Positions 24,339-34,400 of a stretch of 62,071 bases of DNA are shown here, in pieces. The DNA is taken from assembly GCF_000685015.1 (NCBI RefSeq), contig NZ_BAYA01000020.1:1-62071 (forward strand). Direction: 5' to 3'. The notes under the pieces were generated by a model. The model did no database searches. It was not told where the DNA came from and worked only from the letters and a program-made list of their open reading frames with translations. A program made the translations under genes and the position numbers. Source of the stretch: Paraburkholderia bannensis NBRC 103871. Lineage in GTDB: Bacteria; Pseudomonadota; Gammaproteobacteria; Burkholderiales; Burkholderiaceae. How positions within the stretch are numbered: position 1 is the stretch's first letter; every line of letters begins with the position of its first letter.

Positions 24339-25214
24339 ATGTCAGTCACCACGCCTGCCTCGCTCGGCGACTTCCTGAAGAGCCGCCGCACCCGCCTCGA
24401 CCCCGCCAGCTTTGGTTTTTCCGGGCGTCGACGCACGCCTGGCCTGCGCCGCGAAGAAGTCGCGCAACGCGCCAATATCAGCCCGACCTGGTACACATGG
24501 CTCGAACAGGGGCGCGGCGGCGCGCCCTCGGCAAGCGTGCTCGAACGCATCGCGAGCGCGCTGATGCTCACCCATACCGAGCGCGAACATCTTTTCATGC
24601 TCGGTCTGGGCCGCCCGCCCGAAGTCCGCTATCGCGCCGTCAACGACGTGCACCCGCGCCTGCAACGTTTTCTCGATTCACTGGAATCGAGCCCCGCCAT
24701 CATCAAAAATCCGGTCTGGGACGTGATTGCGTGGAACCGGGCCGCGGCCGTCGTGCTGACCGACTACGGCGCGCTGCCGCCCGATGGGCGCAATATCCTG
24801 CGTTTTCTATTCGGCAATGCAGCGGTGCGCGCGAAGCAGCATGACTGGGACAGCGTCGCGCGATTCGTCGTGGGCGCGTTCAGGGCCGATGTGGCGCGTG
24901 CGGGCCTGGTATCGGAGGCGGGCAAACTCGTCGATGAACTGTGCGCCGCGAGTCCGCAATTCGAGGCATTGTGGCGCGAGAACGACCTGCACAATCACGC
25001 CGATGGCGGCGTCAAACGTCTGCTGCATCCGCAACTCGGGCAAATCGAGCTGGAGTATTCGGCCTTTGCCGTCGATGGCCGTCCAGACCTGGGCATGATC
25101 GTCTATACGCCGCTAGACGACGACACGGCTCAACGCATCAAGACGCTAGCCGAAAATGCCACGCTGGGCGATCACACGCTGCCCGCCGAAAATCCTGCCT
25201 TCTCCTCAGACTAA
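24339..25214 (+). CDS. XRE-family regulator with MmyB-like ligand domain
   Basis: A 291-residue regulator. The N-terminal helix-turn-helix (FLKSRRTRLDPASFGF, then LRREEVAQRANISPTWYTWLEQGRG) is followed by a PAS-like MmyB domain from about residue 105 (NPVWDVIAWNRAAAVVLTDY). MmyB-type domains bind fatty-acid-like ligands. It is divergent from the SDR gene with a 98-nt shared control region and probably represses it. Confidence 0.9.
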   Translation: MSVTTPASLGDFLKSRRTRLDPASFGFSGRRRTPGLRREEVAQRANISPTWYTWLEQGRGGAPSASVLERIASALMLTHTEREHLFMLGLGRPPEVRYRAVNDVHPRLQRFLDSLESSPAIIKNPVWDVIAWNRAAAVVLTDYGALPPDGRNILRFLFGNAAVRAKQHDWDSVARFVVGAFRADVARAGLVSEAGKLVDELCAASPQFEALWRENDLHNHADGGVKRLLHPQLGQIELEYSAFAVDGRPDLGMIVYTPLDDDTAQRIKTLAENATLGDHTLPAENPAFSSD

Positions 25215-25332
25215 ATCGAATGGCTCCTGGCGAGCCATTTACTCCGCTTATTCAGGATTACCAATTTCCGGCCTGGAATTCCCAAACATTACGATGAAGG
25301 CCCACGATAGCTTGATTCAATTTGAATCCGCT

Positions 25333-25350
25333 ATGTCAACGACCTGTAAT
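25333..25350 (+). promoter_or_regulatory. candidate Pho box upstream of pstS
   Basis: ATGTCAA and CTGTAAT are separated by 4 nt, giving the 11-nt direct-repeat spacing of a PhoB site. The units match the CTGTCAT consensus at 5 and 6 of 7 positions. The site is about 155 nt upstream of the pstS start, rather far for a single promoter. No second box was seen. Confidence 0.35.
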
Positions 25351-25505
25351 GATGAGAATGCGGTCAATCGCCCAGCGGGAAAAACTGAGGCAGGCAGGTT
25401 AGCAATCGAAGCAACCTGCCACGCGACCCTGTCCAACCGGGACTGACGCATCCCGGCACAACAAACTCCGCGACGTTTCACAGCGCGATCCAGCCGGAGA
25501 CAACC

Positions 25506-26543
25506 ATGAGACCCGTTTGCCCCTTGTTTCTGGGCTTGATGTTGGTTTTTTGCGCGCTCACGGCTCAAGCCGATGGCGTGACCGGTGCCGGCAGCACCCT
25601 CGCTGCCCCGCTCTATACGCGATGGGCCGCCGAATATCGACAGGCTGGCGGCGGCAAGGTCAGCTATCACGGCACCGGATCGTCCGACGGCGTAAAACAA
25701 GTCATTTCCCGCGAAGTCGATTTCGCCGGTTCAGATGCGCCGCTCACTGACGACGAACTCAGCCGCAACGGCCTGCGTCAGTTTCCCACTGCAATAGGCG
25801 GCGTGGTGCCCGTCGTCAACCTGCCGGGAATCAAGGCTGGCCAGCTGATATTGACGGGCGAAGTGCTCGGCAATATATTCCTCGGCAAAATCCAGTATTG
25901 GGACGATCCGGCCATCGTCCGGTTGAATCCGCAGATCAAAATGCCCGATACGCCCATTGCGGTGGTTCGCCGTCAGGACGGCTCGGGCACGACCTTGATC
26001 TGGACGCATTATCTCGCCCAGGTCAGCCCGGAATGGAAGCGGCGCGTCGGCGAAGGCACCAGCGTCCATTGGCCGTTGGGAATCGGCGGCAAAGGCAACG
26101 AGGGCGTCGCGACCTACGTTGGCTATCTGCCTGGCGCGATTGGTTACGTGGCGTGGGATTTTACGAAGCAAAATCACCTGACGTATGTGGCGATGACCAA
26201 TGTTGCAGGCGCGATCGTCCAGCCGGGCCCACCCTCGTTCAACGCGGCCGTTGCAAGCGCCAATTGGGCCAGTTCGCTGGCGCCGATCCTCACCAACCAG
26301 CCCGACCACGACGCATGGCCAGTCGTGGGCGCGACCTATGTGCTATTGCACGCCGCGCCTGACGGCTCCGGTCGCGCCGACGAAACATTGAAATTCTTCG
26401 ACTGGGCATTCACGCACGGAGCCGCCGCGCTGCGGACGCTCGACTATGTGTCGCTGCCGGAAACCGTCGTGTCGCGAATCCGCGCTCAATGGCCCGACAT
26501 GGCGCACAACGATTCGATGCATAAATCGGTCGCAGCCAAGTGA
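25506..26543 (+). CDS. pstS: phosphate ABC transporter substrate-binding protein PstS
   Basis: A 345-residue periplasmic phosphate-binding protein. The signal peptide ends at LTAQA, and the mature chain starts DGVTGAGSTLAAPLYTRWA, the PstS N-terminal phosphate loop. GTGSSDGVKQVISREVDFAGSDAPL and RQDGSGTTLIWTHYL supply the other phosphate contacts. It is an orphan: no pstC, pstA, pstB or phoU follows, and the next gene is convergent. It may be a second, dispensable binding protein for a Pst system elsewhere. Confidence 0.92.
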   Translation: MRPVCPLFLGLMLVFCALTAQADGVTGAGSTLAAPLYTRWAAEYRQAGGGKVSYHGTGSSDGVKQVISREVDFAGSDAPLTDDELSRNGLRQFPTAIGGVVPVVNLPGIKAGQLILTGEVLGNIFLGKIQYWDDPAIVRLNPQIKMPDTPIAVVRRQDGSGTTLIWTHYLAQVSPEWKRRVGEGTSVHWPLGIGGKGNEGVATYVGYLPGAIGYVAWDFTKQNHLTYVAMTNVAGAIVQPGPPSFNAAVASANWASSLAPILTNQPDHDAWPVVGATYVLLHAAPDGSGRADETLKFFDWAFTHGAAALRTLDYVSLPETVVSRIRAQWPDMAHNDSMHKSVAAK

Positions 26544-26570
26544 CGCGTGACGCCGCACGCCCTTGTCCTT

Positions 26571-27485
26571 TCATTCGACCGAATCGTGAATATCGGTGAG
26601 CCGGATCATGGACGGTTGCACGCTCGTGTCTTCCTCCACGTCATCCTGCGTGGGCGGATGAATGAGCGCATCGAGCCGTGCGCGCGTCGCGAGAAACTCG
26701 GGTGAATTGAATTGCGCATAGCTGCGAGGTCTCGGCACCGGGACTTCGATCAGCTCCTGCACCTCGCCCGGATTCGCCTTGAGCACGAGAATGCGATCGG
26801 CCAGAAAGATCGCTTCGTCAAGGTCATGCGTAATGAAGAAGATCGTGATATCCACGTTGCGCCAGATATCGAGCAAATGACGCTGCATTTTGGCGCGCGT
26901 CTGCGCGTCGAGCGCGCCAAACGGCTCGTCCATCAGCAGGATCCTGGGCCGGTTGGCGAGCGCACGCGCAATCGCCACGCGCTGCTTCATGCCGCCCGAC
27001 AGCTGATGCGGATACGCATTGGCGAACTTCTCCAGCCCCACGAGATCGAGCCATTGCAGCGCCTCGCGTTCCGCCTGCGCCGCGCCCTGCCCACTCATAC
27101 GCAGTCCGAACATCACGTTTTTCTTCACCGTGAGCCACGGAAACAGCGTATAGCCCTGGAACACCATGCCGCGGTCGACGCCCGGCCCGCGCACCGGCTT
27201 GCCGTCGACGCGCACTTCGCCCGACGTCTGTGCGTCCAGTCCCGCGAGAATGCGGATCAAGGTGGACTTGCCGCATCCCGAAGGCCCAATCACGCAGACG
27301 AATTCGCGCCGGTGCGTCGTGAAGCTGATATCGGAAAGCGCCGTATGCTCGCCTTGCGGCGTGGCGAAGCGCCTGGTGAGATTGCGCACTTCGAGAATCG
27401 GCTCGCGCGCCTTGAGCTTTGCGAAACGCTCGCGTACCTCGCTGGATTGCAGAAGATAGTCGGGGACGGGCTGCGGGTTGTACAT
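26571..27485 (-). CDS. ABC transporter ATP-binding subunit (guanidine-linked)
   Basis: A 304-residue ATPase of the nitrate/sulfonate/taurine importer class. Walker A is GPSGCGKST, the ABC signature is LSGGMKQRVAIARAL and Walker B is ILLMDEPFGALD, followed by the H-loop FFITHDLDEAI. The C-terminal 50 residues are a non-conserved acidic tail. It is the last gene of the riboswitch-controlled operon. By position it should energise uptake of guanidine or a guanidine derivative; in databases such genes are often named urea transporters. Confidence 0.9.
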   Translation of the reverse strand: MYNPQPVPDYLLQSSEVRERFAKLKAREPILEVRNLTRRFATPQGEHTALSDISFTTHRREFVCVIGPSGCGKSTLIRILAGLDAQTSGEVRVDGKPVRGPGVDRGMVFQGYTLFPWLTVKKNVMFGLRMSGQGAAQAEREALQWLDLVGLEKFANAYPHQLSGGMKQRVAIARALANRPRILLMDEPFGALDAQTRAKMQRHLLDIWRNVDITIFFITHDLDEAIFLADRILVLKANPGEVQELIEVPVPRPRSYAQFNSPEFLATRARLDALIHPPTQDDVEEDTSVQPSMIRLTDIHDSVE

Positions 27486-27538
27486 GGTGGCGTCCTTTTA
27501 AATGAAAGCGTGATGCATGCGAGGCTCATGAAGCGCGT

Positions 27539-28510
27539 TCACGCCTTCAAGATGCGATCCCACGGAAACAGCTTGCGTCCGACGTACGCAAGCACGAGAT
27601 CGGTGCCCAGGCCAATGATGCCGATCATCATGATCGCGGCATAGACGTTGTCGAAGTGCTGATAGCGCGCCTGCTGCGTGATGTACCAGGTGATGCCCGA
27701 ACTCGTGCCCACCAGTTCGGCGACGATCAGGTACGTCCACGCCCAGCCCAGCAAGATGCGCTGGTCGCGATAGAGGTCGGGCAGGATGCCCGGCACGACA
27801 ACGTGCGTGAGCAGCTTCAGGCGCGTCGTCCCCAGCGTCATCGCCGCTTCAAGCAAGCCGAACTCCAGCTTGCGCGTGGTGTTCGCGATGATGAGCACCT
27901 GCTGGAACAACGTGCCGATCACGATAATGGCGATCTTCGGCGCGTCGTAAATGCCGAGCACGGCCACCATCAGCGCGCCGAAAGCGGGCGCGGGCAGATA
28001 GCGGAAGAACTCGAAGAACGGTTCCTGAAGGCGGGCCAGCGCGCTATACGTGCCGCACACGATGCCCAGCGGCACGCCGATCAGCGACGACACCAGAAAG
28101 CCCCAGAAAATGATCTGCACGCTGTGCCAGAGGCTTTGATGCAGCCACACGCCATCCGCGGAAGCAGGCGGCGTGGTGAACGCCGTGTAGAACGCGCGCA
28201 AGACTTCGTGCGGCGCGGGCAGGTACACGGGATTGGCGGGGACGCCCGCCGGCAGCGCCGCGTGCGTCTCGCGCGCATGCGCAAGCTCGTCGGCGAATAT
28301 CGCTTTGTCGATACGCATGCCCGGCTGGAAATAATCGACGCTGCCGGGCTGCGTGATCAACATCTGCGGATGCCACACGAACGGCACATAGCTCACCACG
28401 CACCACACGAGGAGCGGCACCAGAAACGAGCCGAGTCCCAACATCCATTTGCCGCGTGGCGTTAGCTCGCGGCGCACTGCAAACATACCGGTCTGGCTGA
28501 TTTCGGCCAT
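27539..28510 (-). CDS. ABC transporter permease (guanidine-linked)
   Basis: A 323-residue inner-membrane permease of the BPD_transp_1 family. The first helix is WMLGLGSFLVPLLVWCVVSYV, followed by a large periplasmic insertion of about 90 residues. The remaining helices include the EAA-type cytoplasmic loop ALLEAAMTLGTTRLKLLTHVVVP in slightly altered form (residues LEAAMTLGTTRLK are visible). It lies between the ATPase and the binding protein with short gaps, so the three form one importer. Confidence 0.9.
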   Translation of the reverse strand: MAEISQTGMFAVRRELTPRGKWMLGLGSFLVPLLVWCVVSYVPFVWHPQMLITQPGSVDYFQPGMRIDKAIFADELAHARETHAALPAGVPANPVYLPAPHEVLRAFYTAFTTPPASADGVWLHQSLWHSVQIIFWGFLVSSLIGVPLGIVCGTYSALARLQEPFFEFFRYLPAPAFGALMVAVLGIYDAPKIAIIVIGTLFQQVLIIANTTRKLEFGLLEAAMTLGTTRLKLLTHVVVPGILPDLYRDQRILLGWAWTYLIVAELVGTSSGITWYITQQARYQHFDNVYAAIMMIGIIGLGTDLVLAYVGRKLFPWDRILKA

Positions 28511-28547
28511 GGCGCTCTCCTCTTGTGCTGCTAGACGGCGGTGCGGT

Positions 28548-29579
28548 TTACTTCAATGCGCTCGTGAGCGACGGGTCGACATAAGTCCCCACGTCCTGCG
28601 ACGTCTTGTAGACCTGGTACTTCACGTTGAACACGTCGGCGGCATGGCTGGAACCGTAAAGCGACTTGAAGCCGTCCGCCTTCACGTAGGCCTGCTGCGC
28701 CTCGGGCAGCGTGAGCAACTTCGTGCCCTTGAGCAGCGGCAGGTATTGCGCGGGCGTGAGGCCCACACGCGCCGACATGATCTTCACCGCATCGCCTTGC
28801 GTGGCCGGGTCTTCGATGTAATGCACGACGCGATACCAGACCTTGGCGAGCTTTTCGTAGTCCGCCTTGTGCGCCGCGAGGCTCACGGGATTCACGGCGA
28901 GCACGTCGTAAATCAGGCCCGGTTCGTCGGCGGAGGTAAACACCGGGCGCGCGCCCGGCACCGCGCGCTGCGCCTCGCCCGCATTGGGCTGCCACGCGGC
29001 AATCGCAGCGATGTCGGACGACGCCAGCACTTGCGGCGTTTCCGTCGTCTTCGCATTCACGAGCGTGACGTCGCCCTCTTTCATGCCCGCGCGCTGCAAC
29101 GCGTCGAGCAGCAGCAAATGATCGACCACGCCAAACTCGACGCCGATCTTCTTGCCCTTCAAGTCCTGGATCTTCCGGGCAGGCGGCTTGGCAATCACCA
29201 TATCGTTGCCGTTCGAATAATCGGTGATCAGCGCCATCACGTTTTTCGCGCCGTTGGCGCCCATCGTGAGCGCGTCGCCGTTTGTCACGAGCACGGCATC
29301 GAGCTTGTTCGCGGCGAATGCGTCCATCGAAGCGGCGTAATCGAACCAGTCGAACTTCACGTCCAGACCGGCTTCCTTGAACCAGCCCTTGTCAATGGCG
29401 ACCTGCCACGCGACCCAGCCCGGCCAGTCGCTATAACCGATACGCAGCGGCGCGGCGCTCGCGGCCTGGCTGGCCGCGGCAAAAAGGCCGGCGGCGAGCG
29501 CGACGCCCGCGGCAAGCCGGGTGGCCCAGCGGCGCGCCGGGGCCGCGCCTTGTTCAAACGTAACGTGCGTGGTTTTCAT
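28548..29579 (-). CDS. ABC transporter substrate-binding protein (guanidine-linked)
   Basis: A 343-residue periplasmic binding protein of the NMT1/TauA-like class. The long signal peptide has its hydrophobic core LAAGVALAAGLFAAA and ends near ASAAP. The mature start is LRIGYSDWPGWVAWQVAIDKGWF. I chose the ATG at 29579 (MKTTHVTF) over the longer frame to 29651, which would sit in the intergenic gap. It belongs to the guanidine-I riboswitch operon and therefore probably binds guanidine or a related cation. Annotation pipelines call this family a putative urea ABC transporter protein. Confidence 0.88.
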   Translation of the reverse strand: MKTTHVTFEQGAAPARRWATRLAAGVALAAGLFAAASQAASAAPLRIGYSDWPGWVAWQVAIDKGWFKEAGLDVKFDWFDYAASMDAFAANKLDAVLVTNGDALTMGANGAKNVMALITDYSNGNDMVIAKPPARKIQDLKGKKIGVEFGVVDHLLLLDALQRAGMKEGDVTLVNAKTTETPQVLASSDIAAIAAWQPNAGEAQRAVPGARPVFTSADEPGLIYDVLAVNPVSLAAHKADYEKLAKVWYRVVHYIEDPATQGDAVKIMSARVGLTPAQYLPLLKGTKLLTLPEAQQAYVKADGFKSLYGSSHAADVFNVKYQVYKTSQDVGTYVDPSLTSALK

Positions 29580-29644
29580 GGCTGATCTCCAGGTATTGAA
29601 CGGTACGGCAGTGGTTTTTAAAGCATTTGAAATTGACGCTTTCA

Positions 29645-31471
29645 TCAGCATTCCTGCTTTTCTGTCGATTCAGCGGGCGTCGATGCATCGTGGTTCAACC
29701 AGGCACGCCAGCCGCCGAAAGCGCTGATATCGGTCGCGCCGTGCAAGGCGATGCTCTCGCACAGGAATCCCTGCACCGTGCGGCCATCGGCGAGCATCAG
29801 CGTGCCGATGCCAAGCGGTGCGGGAACCAGCGCAACAAAGGAGCCGAATTGCGCGGCGGGCATTTCCCAGACTTCGACTTCGACCGCGACGCCGCCTTCG
29901 GCAACGCGTTGAAGGCCTGGTTTGTTGCCCTGTGGCAATGCGTAGAGTCGATATGCGGACGCCGTTTGCGTGGTCTCGACCAGGCGCGCGCCACGCGAAG
30001 TGAGCTGGCCGTTAAGCGGCTCCCCGCTCAAATGGGCGCCAACCACGGCGACACGGACGTTGTTATCCGGTTGAATCGCGCTTAGGGGCTCGCTCTCGTT
30101 CAGCCATGCGCGTGCAATCGCCAGCAGTTTCGCGTCTTCGTGTGCGCGCGCACCGAAGGTGATGCCAAAGGGCTTGCCTGCGTGCCTGCCGGTTGTGCAC
30201 ACTCCCGCAGGCACCGCAATTGCGGTCTGATCGAGCAGGTTCACGAAGTTCGTGTAATAGCCGAACTTCGCATTCACGCCGATGGGATCGGCCTCCAGCT
30301 CCGCGACGGTCGAGGTCGTCGGCGATGTGGGCGTCAGCAAGGCATCAATATGCGGCCAGACGCGATCGGCCTGCATACGCAACGTGGCCAGCCTGTCGAG
30401 CGCGGCGAAGGTATCGGCGGCACTCCAGCGCGTTGCGCCGCCGATAATCGCGCGCGTCACCGGATGCAAGGCCTCCGGATGCGCTTCGTAAAACGGACGA
30501 ATTGCCGCCAGCCGCTCCGCCACAAATGGGCCTTCGTAGAGCAGGCGCGCCGTGTCCAGGAACGGTGCGAAATCGACCTCGACAATCTGTGCGCCTTTGG
30601 CACGCAGTTGTTCTAGCGCCGCATCGAATGCGTGCGCGTACGACTCGTCGCCGTAAAACTCGCGTTGCTCCGCGAGTGGCACGCCCAGACGCAGACCGCG
30701 CAGAGAGATAGCATCGGCCGCGAAACCGTCCCATTCACGCGCGTACGGATCGCCTTCGGTCACGCCATATGCGGATTCAAAAACCGTTTGCGCATCATTG
30801 ATTGTGTGCGCAAAGATCGACACGCAGTCCAGCGAGCGGCATGCGGGCACCACGCCTTGCGTACTCAACACGCCCTTGGTCGGCTTGAGCCCGACGAGCC
30901 CATGAAATGCTGCAGGCACGCGGCCGGAACCCGCCGTATCGGTGCCCAATGCGAAGGCCGCGATCCCCATTGCGACCGATACGGCCGACCCCGAACTCGA
31001 ACCGCCCGAAGCGTAGTCCGGATCGAGCGCATTGCGACACGCGCCAAACGGCGAGCGCTGGCCCGACAAGCCGGTTGCAAACTGGTCGAGATTGGTCTTG
31101 CCCACAGGAATCGCACCCGCCGCGATCAGGCGCGCGACGACTGCCGCGCTTGTCTGCGGGGTGTACGCATACTCAGGACACGCGGCCGTAGTCGGCACGC
31201 CTGCGAGATCGATGTTGTCCTTGATCGCGAACGGAATGCCGTAGAGTGGCAACGTCGCTGGATCGCGTCCCGCCAGCGCATCGACATAGGCCATCATTTC
31301 GTCGCGCGTGAGCGCACGAATCCAGACAGGGTGCGCATCGTCGCCGGCGGTGCGTGCGGCAATCTGCTCGACGACTTGCGCGGGCGTGAGGCTGCCGTCC
31401 AGATAGCGCGCGCGCAGCGCCGCAATCGTCATCGGCTGGTCGAATATCGTTGTGAGCGCATTCATTGGCAT
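29645..31471 (-). CDS. atzF: allophanate hydrolase
   Basis: A 608-residue enzyme that hydrolyses allophanate to two ammonia and two CO2. The amidase-signature domain (about 20-450) has the Ser-cisSer-Lys triad region: catalytic Lys in PFAIKDNIDLAGVPTT, then GGSSSGSAVSVAMG and GTDTAGSGRVPAAF. A C-terminal domain of about 150 residues is present, as in full-length allophanate hydrolases. The start is ATG at 31471 or 31465; the latter overlaps the carboxylase stop as ATGA, and GAGGAGG is just upstream. It completes guanidine breakdown after carboxylation and deimination. Confidence 0.93.
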   Translation of the reverse strand: MPMNALTTIFDQPMTIAALRARYLDGSLTPAQVVEQIAARTAGDDAHPVWIRALTRDEMMAYVDALAGRDPATLPLYGIPFAIKDNIDLAGVPTTAACPEYAYTPQTSAAVVARLIAAGAIPVGKTNLDQFATGLSGQRSPFGACRNALDPDYASGGSSSGSAVSVAMGIAAFALGTDTAGSGRVPAAFHGLVGLKPTKGVLSTQGVVPACRSLDCVSIFAHTINDAQTVFESAYGVTEGDPYAREWDGFAADAISLRGLRLGVPLAEQREFYGDESYAHAFDAALEQLRAKGAQIVEVDFAPFLDTARLLYEGPFVAERLAAIRPFYEAHPEALHPVTRAIIGGATRWSAADTFAALDRLATLRMQADRVWPHIDALLTPTSPTTSTVAELEADPIGVNAKFGYYTNFVNLLDQTAIAVPAGVCTTGRHAGKPFGITFGARAHEDAKLLAIARAWLNESEPLSAIQPDNNVRVAVVGAHLSGEPLNGQLTSRGARLVETTQTASAYRLYALPQGNKPGLQRVAEGGVAVEVEVWEMPAAQFGSFVALVPAPLGIGTLMLADGRTVQGFLCESIALHGATDISAFGGWRAWLNHDASTPAESTEKQEC

Positions 31472-34400
31472 GCGGCCTCCTCGCCGCCGATGTTCTCTGT
31501 TGCGGTTAGAGAAGGGACATCGGCATCCACGCGAATCACCATGAGCCGCTGGCCTGCCGTGACCGCATCGCCTTCGGCGCAGGCGAGCGACTCGACCACG
31601 CCCGCCGCGAGCGCGCAAACGGTCACTTCCATCTTCATCGATTCGAGAATGGCAACGTCCTGGCCTTCCTCGACACGCTCGCCTGCGGCCACCAGCAGTT
31701 TCCACACGCTGCCCGATACGTCCGCGCCAATCGCACGGCAATCGTCGTCCAGCGCGTCCTGGGCGGTCGCCTGCTCAGCGCCCTGGGCGCCTGGCTCGCC
31801 GACATATTCCGCATGCCCCGCTTCGCGCCAGCGTTCGCGCTCCGCTTCGAACGAGGCCTGCTGCGTGCGTTTGAATGCGGCAATCGATGCGGATTCTTCG
31901 CTCAGGAAGTGCTCGTATTCGCCGAGATCGAATACCGATTCCTCGATGCGCAATGCGCGCCGCCCCGCGATAAATTCGCTGCGCCATTCCGCCAGTTCAG
32001 CTTCGCTCACTTCGAAAAAGCGGATTTCATCGAAGAAGCGCAGCAGCCACGGCTGGCCCGGCGCGAATTCCGCCGTCGAGCGATAGCGGTTCCACATCTG
32101 CACCGTGCGACCCACGAACTGATAGCCGCCGGGGCCTTCCATGCCGTACACGCACATATACGCGCCGCCGATGCCGACCGCGTTTTCAGGCGTCCACGTA
32201 CGCGCCGGGTTGTATTTCGTGGTGACGAGCCGATGACGCGGATCGACGGGAGTGGCCACCGGCGCGCCCAGATAGACGTCGCCGAGCCCCAGCACCAGAT
32301 AGCGCGCGTCGAACACGATGCGCTTCACGTCGTCGATGCTGTCGAGCCCGTTGATGCGGCGAATGAATTCGATGTTGCTCGGGCACCAGGGCGCATCGGG
32401 ACGCACGCTCTGCATGTAGCGCTCGATGGCGATGCGTGTCGACGGATCGTCCCACGACAGCGGCAGATGCACGATGCGATTGGGCACGCGCATCGCATCG
32501 ACGGCGGGCAGCTGCGCCTGCGCGCTCTTGATGTGATCGATCAGGCTTTCAAGCGGCAGTACGGCGGGATCGAAATGCACCTGCAACGAGCGGATCCCCG
32601 GCGTGAGATCGACAATGCCCGGCAGGCGATGTTCGGCAAGCCACTTCATCAGCGCATGCACGCGAAAACGCAGCTTGAGGTCAAGCGCGGGCGGGCCATA
32701 TTCGATCAGCAGATTGCGGTCGCCGGAGCGCCGGAAAACGACTGCTTCAGCTTCGTCCGCAGGCTCGCTTCGATAAAGCACGCATTCGTGCGCATCGCCC
32801 GACGACTGAGCGCGCGCAGGCACGAAACGCACCGTATCGCCTGGACGCAACTGGCCGAGCTTCCACAGTTGCTCGCCCACCACCGTCACCGGGCAGACAA
32901 AGCCGCCCAGGCTCGGGCCATCCGGGCCGAGGATCACCGGCATATCGCCCGTGAAATCGACCGCGCCAATCGCGTAGGCATTGTCGTGAATATTCGACGG
33001 ATGCAGGCCCGCTTCGCCGCCGTCCGCGCGCGCCCATTGCGGCTTCGGGCCGATCAGGCGCACCCCCGTGCGGCTGGAGTTGTAGTGAACCGTCCAGCGC
33101 GCCTCGTACAGCATGGCGACGTCTTCGCGCGTGAGGAAATCGGGCGCACCATGCGGGCCGTCGAGCACGGCCAGTTCCCACTCATGCGTCAGGGCCGGAA
33201 CGCGTTCGAACGGCAGCGTTGCGCCCGATTCGCCCTTGCCTGCACCGGGAGCCAGATGCAGCACGTCGCCTTTGCGCAGCGCTCGTCCCGCGTGGCCGCC
33301 AAACTGGCCAAGCGTAAACGTTGCCTTGCTGCCGAGATAATCGGGCACCTGCAAGCCGCCCTTCACCGCGAGGCACGCGCGCACGCCCGCCCCCGTCACG
33401 CCGCCAAGCTTGAGCACATGGCCCGCCGCCGCGCGCACGACTTGCCAGAACGGCACAGGTTGGCCGTCCAGCGTCGCGGCCAGTGGCGCGCCGCCCAGCA
33501 CGAACAGCGTTTCGCAATTGAAGCGCAGCGTCGCGCCGACCATGGTGAATTCCAGGCCCGCCGCGCTGGCTTCGTTGCCGAGCAATTCGTTAGCCAGACT
33601 AAACGATAGATCGTCCATGGGCCCCGAAGGCGGCACTCCCACGTCCCAATAGCCCAGACGGCCCGGCGTCTGCTGGACGGTGGTCTGCACGCCGCCATCG
33701 AGCACATCGACGGTATGCGGCGCAAACAGGAACCGCCCCAGAAAACCGGTGGTTTGTTCGCCCGCGGCAAACGTCGCGGATCCCACCACGGCACGCAGAT
33801 AGTCGAGATTGGTCTCGATGCCGTAAAGCTGCGTGCGCTCCAGTGCGCTCGACAGTTTCGCGAGCGCGGCTTCGCGCGTGTCGGCCGTCGCGATGATCTT
33901 GGCCACGAGCGGGTCGTAGAACGCGCTGACTTCCGCGCCTGCATCGACCCATGTATCCACGCGTACGTCTTCCGGAAAACCGACATGCGTGAGCACGCCC
34001 GAACTCGGCTGGAACTGGCGGTTGGGGTCTTCGGCGTAGACGCGCACCTGGACGCTCGCGCCGTGCGGCGTGCTCACGCGCGTAGCAAACGTGGAGAGCG
34101 GCGCCAGCGTGCCTTCGGCCTGGCGGATCATCCACTCGACGAGATCCACGCCATAGACTTCCTCGGTCACGCCATGCTCGACCTGCAGGCGCGTATTCAC
34201 TTCGAGGAAATAGAATGCACGCTCGCGCGCGTCGAACACGAACTCCACCGTGCCCGCGTTGGCGTATTGAACCGCACGCGCAAGACGCACCGCCGTCTCA
34301 TGCAAGGACTGCCGCTCCGCCGCACTCAGTCCCGGCGCGGGCGTTTCCTCGATCACTTTCTGGTTGCGCCGCTGCACCGAGCAGTCGCGCTCGCCCAGCG

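Noticed and set aside
31813..33609. A 598-codon frame opposite the carboxylase gene
   Set aside because: It has shadow composition and no start context, and the sense strand encodes a fully conserved multidomain enzyme.
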